Of a stretch of 11,101 nucleotides of DNA, positions 7,192 through 11,101 are shown in pieces. The notes under the pieces are model-generated. The model had not been told where the DNA came from. It did not search any database and worked only from the letters and a program-made list of their open reading frames with translations. The DNA is taken from positions 1-11,101 of the forward strand of contig JALSQC010000201.1 of assembly GCA_026985625.1 (NCBI GenBank), in the 5' to 3' direction. The position numbers were made by a program, and so were the translations under genes. The number at the start of each line of letters is the position of its first letter. The first letter of the stretch is position 1. This DNA comes from Bacteroidales bacterium. GTDB taxonomy: Bacteria > Bacteroidota > Bacteroidia > Bacteroidales > JAFGXI01.

Positions 7192-8106
7192 TTATTTTTT
7201 TAAAAGTTGTATTATAAATGGAAGATTATTATATTTTATGGTGTAATATTTAAATTTTTTTGCACCGAAACTTGCATAAAATCTTGCTAATGTTTTAATG
7301 TTTGAACCTTCGAAATCGAGTGTCAGATGTTTGTTTGAGTTTTGTTTTATAAAATAGTCTATTAATTTAAAATTTGCTCCTGTTTGTTTTGATTCTTCGC
7401 TTGTTGCTAAAATTAACATTATTGTTTTATTGTGAGATGTAATAAAAAAAGCAGCGGAAATAAGGTTGTTGTATTTGTCGTAAACTCCTATTAGTTCTCC
7501 TATTTTTTTTTGAGAGCTTTGCGATATTATAAATTTTATTTTGTTAATAATATCGTTGTTTAGTTCTCTTATTTTTGTAGCAAGATTTTGTTCTAATAAA
7601 TTTGTAATTTGTTTTATTGTTATTGATTTTGATATTGTTAGATTGTTTTTTTCTGCTTTTTTTAGGTTTCGTTTTGTGTTGGTTGAGTATTTTTTAGATA
7701 TATCGTTATAGTTTTGTATTAAATCGAGTTCGTAAGTAATGTTTTCGGTTTTGTTTATATTTAATTTGTTTACGTTTATATATTTATTGAATTTAATATT
7801 AAAGTATTTGTATTTTTTTTGAGCAGTGTATAAAAAACTGCTTAGTATCTCATTGGTTATTTCATTTTCGGAAAATATTCCTAATTGTTGAATTAATACC
7901 GGTGTGTATGTGTATTTTATAAAAAATTTTGTTTTAACGGGTAGTGGCATTATATATTTGTAATCGGGGGTTATAATTGCATTCCATTCGCAAACAATAT
8001 CGAGATACCACGAGTATGCATATACGTTTCCGTTGTATGATTTTGAAATTGTATTATCCCATTTTTTATAGTCTATTTTTTTATTTTTTACGAATATTAA
8101 TTTCAC
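7192..8106 (-). CDS. FemAB/GNAT-like acyltransferase-fold protein
   Basis: A 304-residue soluble protein that looks like the FemAB-type double-GNAT families (BioF2-like, Acetyltransf_6) found in Bacteroidota. Evidence: an N-terminal block GNVYAYSWYLDIV at 26-38 and YIMPLPVKTK at 51-60, LIQQLGIFS at 71-79, the segment KKYSTNTKRNLKKAEK at 138-153 that resembles the basic helix of Fem-like proteins, and a C-terminal GNAT end DFEGSNIKTLARFYASFGAK at 264-283. Substrate unknown; relatives move amino acids or acyl groups onto peptidoglycan precursors or other envelope molecules. The start is GTG at 8106: no upstream in-frame ATG exists before a stop, and the first internal Met is residue 53. It begins 7 bases after asnS, so the two are very likely cotranscribed. 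Lysine, asparagine and isoleucine are very abundant. Confidence 0.75.
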   Translation of the reverse strand: MKLIFVKNKKIDYKKWDNTISKSYNGNVYAYSWYLDIVCEWNAIITPDYKYIMPLPVKTKFFIKYTYTPVLIQQLGIFSENEITNEILSSFLYTAQKKYKYFNIKFNKYINVNKLNINKTENITYELDLIQNYNDISKKYSTNTKRNLKKAEKNNLTISKSITIKQITNLLEQNLATKIRELNNDIINKIKFIISQSSQKKIGELIGVYDKYNNLISAAFFITSHNKTIMLILATSEESKQTGANFKLIDYFIKQNSNKHLTLDFEGSNIKTLARFYASFGAKKFKYYTIKYNNLPFIIQLLKK

Positions 8107-8113
8107 GATTTTT

Positions 8114-9550
8114 TTAGAATTCAGAGTTTTTAGGTGTTCTTGGGAATGGAATTACGTCTCGTATATTTGTCATACCTGTAACAAAAAGCATTAATCTTTC
8201 GAAACCTAAACCAAATCCTGCATGTGGCACGGTTCCAAATTTTCGTGTTTCGAGATACCACCACATATCTTTTTCGGGTATGTTAAGTTCTTTTATTCTG
8301 GAGTATAATTTGTCGTAATTTTCTTCGCGTTGCGAGCCTCCAACAATTTCGCCTATTCCGGGAAATAAAATATCCATTGCACGAACTGTTTTGCCATCGT
8401 CGTTTTGTTTCATGTAAAATGCTTTAATTTCTTTGGGATAGTCGGTTAATATTACCGGTTTTTTAAAGTGTTTTTCGACAAGATAACGTTCGTGTTCCGA
8501 TTGTAAGTCTGCTCCCCATTCGTTTATTGGAAATTTAAATTTCTTTTTTTTGTTTTGTTTTGAGTTTTTAAGTATGTCTATTGCTTCGGTATATGTTAAT
8601 CGTTCGAAATTGTTTTTTAAAATAAATTCTAGTTTTTCTATAAGGTTTAATTCGGAGCGTTCGTTTTGTGGTTTGTTTTTTTCTTCGTTTATTAATCGTT
8701 TTGTTAAAAATTGCAAATCGTCGTTGCAATTATCTAATGCGTATTTTACGCAATATTTTAGTAATCCTTCGGCAAGGTTCATGTCGTCGTTTATATCGGC
8801 AAAAGCTATTTCCGGTTCTATCATCCAAAATTCGGCAAGGTGTCGTGATGTGTTTGAGTTTTCGGCTCTAAATGTTGGTCCGAATGTGTATACTTTTGAT
8901 AATGCTAAAGCTGCAAGTTCGGCTTCTAATTGTCCTGATACTGTAAGGTTTGTTTCTTTTCCGAAAAAGTCTTTAGAGAAGTCTGTATTTCCGTCTTCTG
9001 TAACAGGAGCATCTTTTGGAGGCAGGGTTGTTACTCTAAACATTTCGCCTGCACCTTCGGCATCTGATCCGGTAATTATTGGTGTGTGTATATTGTAAAA
9101 TCCGTTTTTGTTAAAATAATCGTGAACTGCAAAAATCATTGCATGTCGAATGCGGGTAATTGCTCCAAAAAGGTTTGTTCTAAAACGTAAATGTGCAATT
9201 TCTCGTAAAAATTCTAATGAGTGTTTTTTTGGTTGTAAAGGGTATTCGTCGGGATTTGCTTCTCCGTATATATGTATTTTGCTGGCTGATATTTCTACGT
9301 TTTGGTTTTTTCCTTGTGATTTTATTAGTTCGCCCGTAATTTTAAGAGCTGCTCCCGTGTGTATTTTGTCGAGTATTGCGAAGTCTATTTTATCGGCATC
9401 GACAACTATTTGTATATTGTTAATTGTAGAGCCGTCGTTTAATGTAATAAAGGCAACGTTTTTGCTCATCCGTTTTGTTCTTACCCAGCCGTTTACACTA
9501 ATTTGTTTATTGTATTCTGATGAATTTAATATTTGTTTTATAGATTTCAT
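8114..9550 (-). CDS. asnS: Asparagine--tRNA ligase (AsnRS)
   Basis: Cytoplasmic class IIb aminoacyl-tRNA synthetase that charges tRNA-Asn. The 478 residues fit AsnRS. An N-terminal OB-fold anticodon-binding domain spans about 14-97 (VNGWVRTKRMSKNVAFITLND at 19-39, split by the usual strands), followed by the catalytic core: HLRFRTNLF at 120-128, the family block GSDAEGAGEMFRV at 161-173, TVSGQLEAEL at 203-212, motif 2 FRAENSNTSRHLAEF at 227-241, and motif 3 GFGLGFERL at 445-453, ending PFPRTPKNSEF. AsnRS rather than AspRS is indicated by GSDAEGAGEMF and by the absence of the GAD-type insertion of bacterial AspRS. The start is ATG with an A-rich leader. A promoter-like box lies 19-26 bases before the ATG, and the FemAB-like gene follows after 7 bases. 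Confidence 0.97.
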   Translation of the reverse strand: MKSIKQILNSSEYNKQISVNGWVRTKRMSKNVAFITLNDGSTINNIQIVVDADKIDFAILDKIHTGAALKITGELIKSQGKNQNVEISASKIHIYGEANPDEYPLQPKKHSLEFLREIAHLRFRTNLFGAITRIRHAMIFAVHDYFNKNGFYNIHTPIITGSDAEGAGEMFRVTTLPPKDAPVTEDGNTDFSKDFFGKETNLTVSGQLEAELAALALSKVYTFGPTFRAENSNTSRHLAEFWMIEPEIAFADINDDMNLAEGLLKYCVKYALDNCNDDLQFLTKRLINEEKNKPQNERSELNLIEKLEFILKNNFERLTYTEAIDILKNSKQNKKKKFKFPINEWGADLQSEHERYLVEKHFKKPVILTDYPKEIKAFYMKQNDDGKTVRAMDILFPGIGEIVGGSQREENYDKLYSRIKELNIPEKDMWWYLETRKFGTVPHAGFGLGFERLMLFVTGMTNIRDVIPFPRTPKNSEF

Positions 9551-9568
9551 TTTTTTGTGAATTTTTTA

Positions 9569-9576
9569 CAAAAATA
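9569..9576 (-). promoter_or_regulatory. Putative -7 promoter box for asnS
   Basis: On the minus strand this reads TATTTTTG, an exact match to TAnnTTTG, the Bacteroidota -7 consensus. Transcription would begin near 9562, leaving a leader of about 12 bases before the asnS ATG. No TTTG is present at the expected -33 position. It lies in the 83-base gap between asnS and the upstream serine hydrolase gene, which is the natural place for a promoter. It overlaps a palindrome by three bases. Confidence 0.4.
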
Positions 9577-9590
9577 CAATATTATTGTAT
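9574..9590. repeat. 17-base palindrome overlapping the asnS promoter box
   Basis: ATACAATA (9574-9581) and TATTGTAT (9583-9590) are exact reverse complements around a single central T at 9582. The palindrome runs from the upstream edge of the putative asnS -7 box into the spacer. A protein bound here would block RNA polymerase, so an operator is a reasonable guess. The centre is too tight for an RNA hairpin with a normal loop unless the inner pairs open. Chance cannot be excluded, although the arms include a G-C pair on each side. Confidence 0.4.
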
Positions 9591-9633
9591 AATTGCTTAT
9601 TAAAATAAAAATAAAAAAGTTGTTTTTGTAGAA

Positions 9634-10779
9634 TCAAGATTTATTTTTTTGTAAAATGTCAAAAGCTGCATCAAGATAGGTAAAGATATCGGCAGGGACT
9701 CCCATTTTGCGTTTTTTGCTGCGTTTGTGTCCAAGACGCACTACAATTGCGTTGTAATCGGGAATAATAAAAATGTATTGTCCTAAAATTCCTCGTGCAT
9801 AAGTAATATGGTGTCCTTTGTAGTTGCCCATCCACCACATATATCCGTAAAAATTTACAGGTTTGTTATTAAAAGTTAGAAATGTATCGGGTTTAAATGA
9901 TTCTGTTATGTAGTTTGAACTTAATAATTGTTTTTTGTTCCATTTTCCTTTGTCTAAACAAAATTGCCCTATGCGAGCAAAGTCTTTTGCGTTTGAGTTA
10001 AAACAGCAATATGCTTTTTCGGTTCCGTTTTTTTTATCTAAGCACCATAAGGCATCGTTTTTTGCTCCTATTGGTTTCCATAATTTTTCGGATATATATT
10101 CGGATATGTTTTTTCCAACGGCTTTTTCTACAATTAGGGCTAATAATTGGGTATTTCCACTGAGGTATTTAAATTCTTTGCCGGGTTCTTCGGTTACTTT
10201 TAATTTTAGTATTAGCTTTTTTAGATTGTGTCCGTAGTATGCTTGCGTGGTTTTTGTAAAAGGGCTGCCGTAACTTTCTTTCCAATTAAGCCCTGAACTC
10301 ATTGTAATAAGATTTTTTATTGTAAGTTTAGCGTTGTCGCCTTTTGAAAATTCCGGAATAAAATCGCCTACTTTTTGATTTATGTTTTTTATTTTTCCAT
10401 CGTCAATAGCAAATCCAACAAGTAAACTTATAAAACTTTTTGCCATTGAAAATGAGTTTGATAAGGAGTTTTCGTTATATCCTAACCAATATTGTTCGTG
10501 TAAAAGTTTTTTGTCTTTTATAATAACAAAAGCAACGGTTTTAAATTTTTTAAAATCGGGAGTGTATTTTTCGTTTATTTTAAATTTATTGTAATTTTTG
10601 CTTTTTTCCCAAGGTTGATAGTTTCCTGCTTTTATTGTTCGGTTATTAAAAATTTTATAATCGTCGATATTTGCTTTTTGATAAATTAATGCTTTTCCAA
10701 AAAAGCAAGAGTTTAGGCTTATTGTAGTAATAAATAGTATTAATAAGATAAATGATATTTTTTTTATGTGTCTATACAT
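9634..10779 (-). CDS. Beta-lactamase-fold serine hydrolase, predicted lipoprotein (NylB/class C-like)
   Basis: A 381-residue serine hydrolase of the beta-lactamase/transpeptidase-like family (COG1680 type, which includes class C beta-lactamases, esterases and 6-aminohexanoate-oligomer hydrolase NylB). The nucleophile motif is S-x-x-K at 111-114 (SMAK), preceded by SLSNSF and followed by SFISLLVGFAIDDGKI. A second motif is Y205-L-S-G-N, followed by TQLLALIVEKA. The third motif region near 328-334 reads ARGILGQ, in the place of the KTG/HxG triad of other members. TMSSGLNW at 159-166 is also typical. The N-terminus from the ATG at 10779 is a lipoprotein signal with lipobox LNSC, Cys25, so the enzyme should be anchored outside the cytoplasmic membrane. 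An ATG at 10818 is also possible and would give a 20-residue leader before the hydrophobic stretch. The substrate cannot be told, and nothing points to antibiotic resistance. Confidence 0.88.
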   Translation of the reverse strand: MYRHIKKISFILLILFITTISLNSCFFGKALIYQKANIDDYKIFNNRTIKAGNYQPWEKSKNYNKFKINEKYTPDFKKFKTVAFVIIKDKKLLHEQYWLGYNENSLSNSFSMAKSFISLLVGFAIDDGKIKNINQKVGDFIPEFSKGDNAKLTIKNLITMSSGLNWKESYGSPFTKTTQAYYGHNLKKLILKLKVTEEPGKEFKYLSGNTQLLALIVEKAVGKNISEYISEKLWKPIGAKNDALWCLDKKNGTEKAYCCFNSNAKDFARIGQFCLDKGKWNKKQLLSSNYITESFKPDTFLTFNNKPVNFYGYMWWMGNYKGHHITYARGILGQYIFIIPDYNAIVVRLGHKRSKKRKMGVPADIFTYLDAAFDILQKNKS

Positions 10780-10827
10780 TATGATATTTGATATTGTTGG
10801 TTTTTTTATTTTATGCATTTTCGAAAA

Positions 10828-11101
10828 TTAGTTTTGGTGTTTGCGGTATTTTTTTATAACGTTTTCTCTAAATTTTCGCAAATATTGTATGTAAGAATTA
10901 ACATGGCGTTCTTTTTTCTTTTCGTATATGTCTTTTATTGTTATTAATATTCCTGTTTCTTCAACTTCGCCAAATGTTTTATTTATTGCTGTTCCGAAAC
11001 TAATCATTGTAGAGCTTAAATTCATGTATGCATTAATTAACGGAGGAATAAACTCGCCTTGTTCGCGAACTAATTTAGATAATATTTTATAGTTTTCGGT
11101 A
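10828..11101 (-). CDS. Hemolysin-like GNAT acyltransferase (partial, C-terminal end)
   Basis: Only the last 90 codons are in the window; the frame stays open to the right edge, so the gene starts beyond 11101. An ATG at 11025 is internal, because conserved sequence continues upstream of it: NYKILSKLVREQGEFIPPL, then INAYMNLSSTMISFGTAINK and FGEVEETGILITIKDIYEKK, and a basic tail ending KKYRKHQN. This matches the C-terminal part of the Bacteroidota putative hemolysin/GNAT family (Acetyltransf_5), which is related to the OlsB/GlsB N-acyltransferases that use 3-hydroxyacyl-ACP to make aminolipids. Whether this member makes an aminolipid cannot be judged without the N-terminal catalytic part. The stop codon is 48 bases before the preferred start of the serine hydrolase, or 9 bases before its longer alternative start, so the two may be cotranscribed. 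Confidence 0.72.
   Translation of the reverse strand, partial: TENYKILSKLVREQGEFIPPLINAYMNLSSTMISFGTAINKTFGEVEETGILITIKDIYEKKKERHVNSYIQYLRKFRENVIKKYRKHQN

Noticed and set aside
8550..9560. Plus-strand open frames of 182 and 136 codons opposite asnS
   Set aside because: Antisense to a clearly intact asnS, with no recognisable domain and no promoter-like box on the plus strand.
1..11101. A defence system, mobile element, CRISPR array or other new system
   Set aside because: No transposase, integrase, nuclease, toxin, reverse transcriptase, direct-repeat array or tRNA was seen; nearly every gene belongs to a known housekeeping or envelope family.

Overview
The window is a compact, AT-rich stretch (about 28% G+C in ten 60-base lines counted by eye) in which every gene I can support lies on the minus strand. 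It is most likely chromosomal DNA of a member of the Bacteroidota, possibly Bacteroidales. The reasons are the fused LpxC-FabZ gene, the order HD phosphohydrolase - lpxD - lpxC/fabZ - lpxA, start regions without Shine-Dalgarno sequences, TAnnTTTG-type promoter boxes in the gaps, and protein sequences that read like Bacteroidota versions of HisS, AsnS, Upp and a hemolysin-like acyltransferase. Genus and species cannot be told from this window.

Layout, in the direction of transcription (right to left): the C-terminal part of a hemolysin-like GNAT acyltransferase that enters from beyond the right edge (10828-11101); a beta-lactamase-fold (NylB/class C-like) serine hydrolase lipoprotein (9634-10779); an 83-130 base gap with a promoter-like box and a palindrome; asnS, asparaginyl-tRNA synthetase (8114-9550); a FemAB/GNAT-like protein (7192-8106); upp, uracil phosphoribosyltransferase (6506-7156); a small unrecognised lipoprotein (5968-6492); an HD-domain phosphohydrolase (4704-5930); lpxD (3691-4683); a gap with a promoter-like box and an inverted repeat; lpxC/fabZ (2185-3567); lpxA (1398-2180); hisS (31-1395); and a promoter-like box at the left edge that would serve a gene outside the window.

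The functional core is early lipid A synthesis. LpxA acylates UDP-GlcNAc, the LpxC half of the fusion deacetylates the product, and LpxD adds the second 3-hydroxyacyl chain. The FabZ half dehydrates the same 3-hydroxyacyl-ACP pool for ordinary fatty acid synthesis. The visible catalytic residues of all these enzymes are intact. The other genes are housekeeping (two class II aminoacyl-tRNA synthetases, pyrimidine salvage) or envelope-related (two lipoproteins, the FemAB-like protein, the acyltransferase).

I saw no mobile element, CRISPR array, tRNA, rRNA or prophage, and no stretch over 300 bases without a gene. I did not find a convincing new system. The points worth a second look are the unrecognised lipoprotein, the HD protein tied to lpxD, two palindromes next to putative promoters, and an unusual strand composition.
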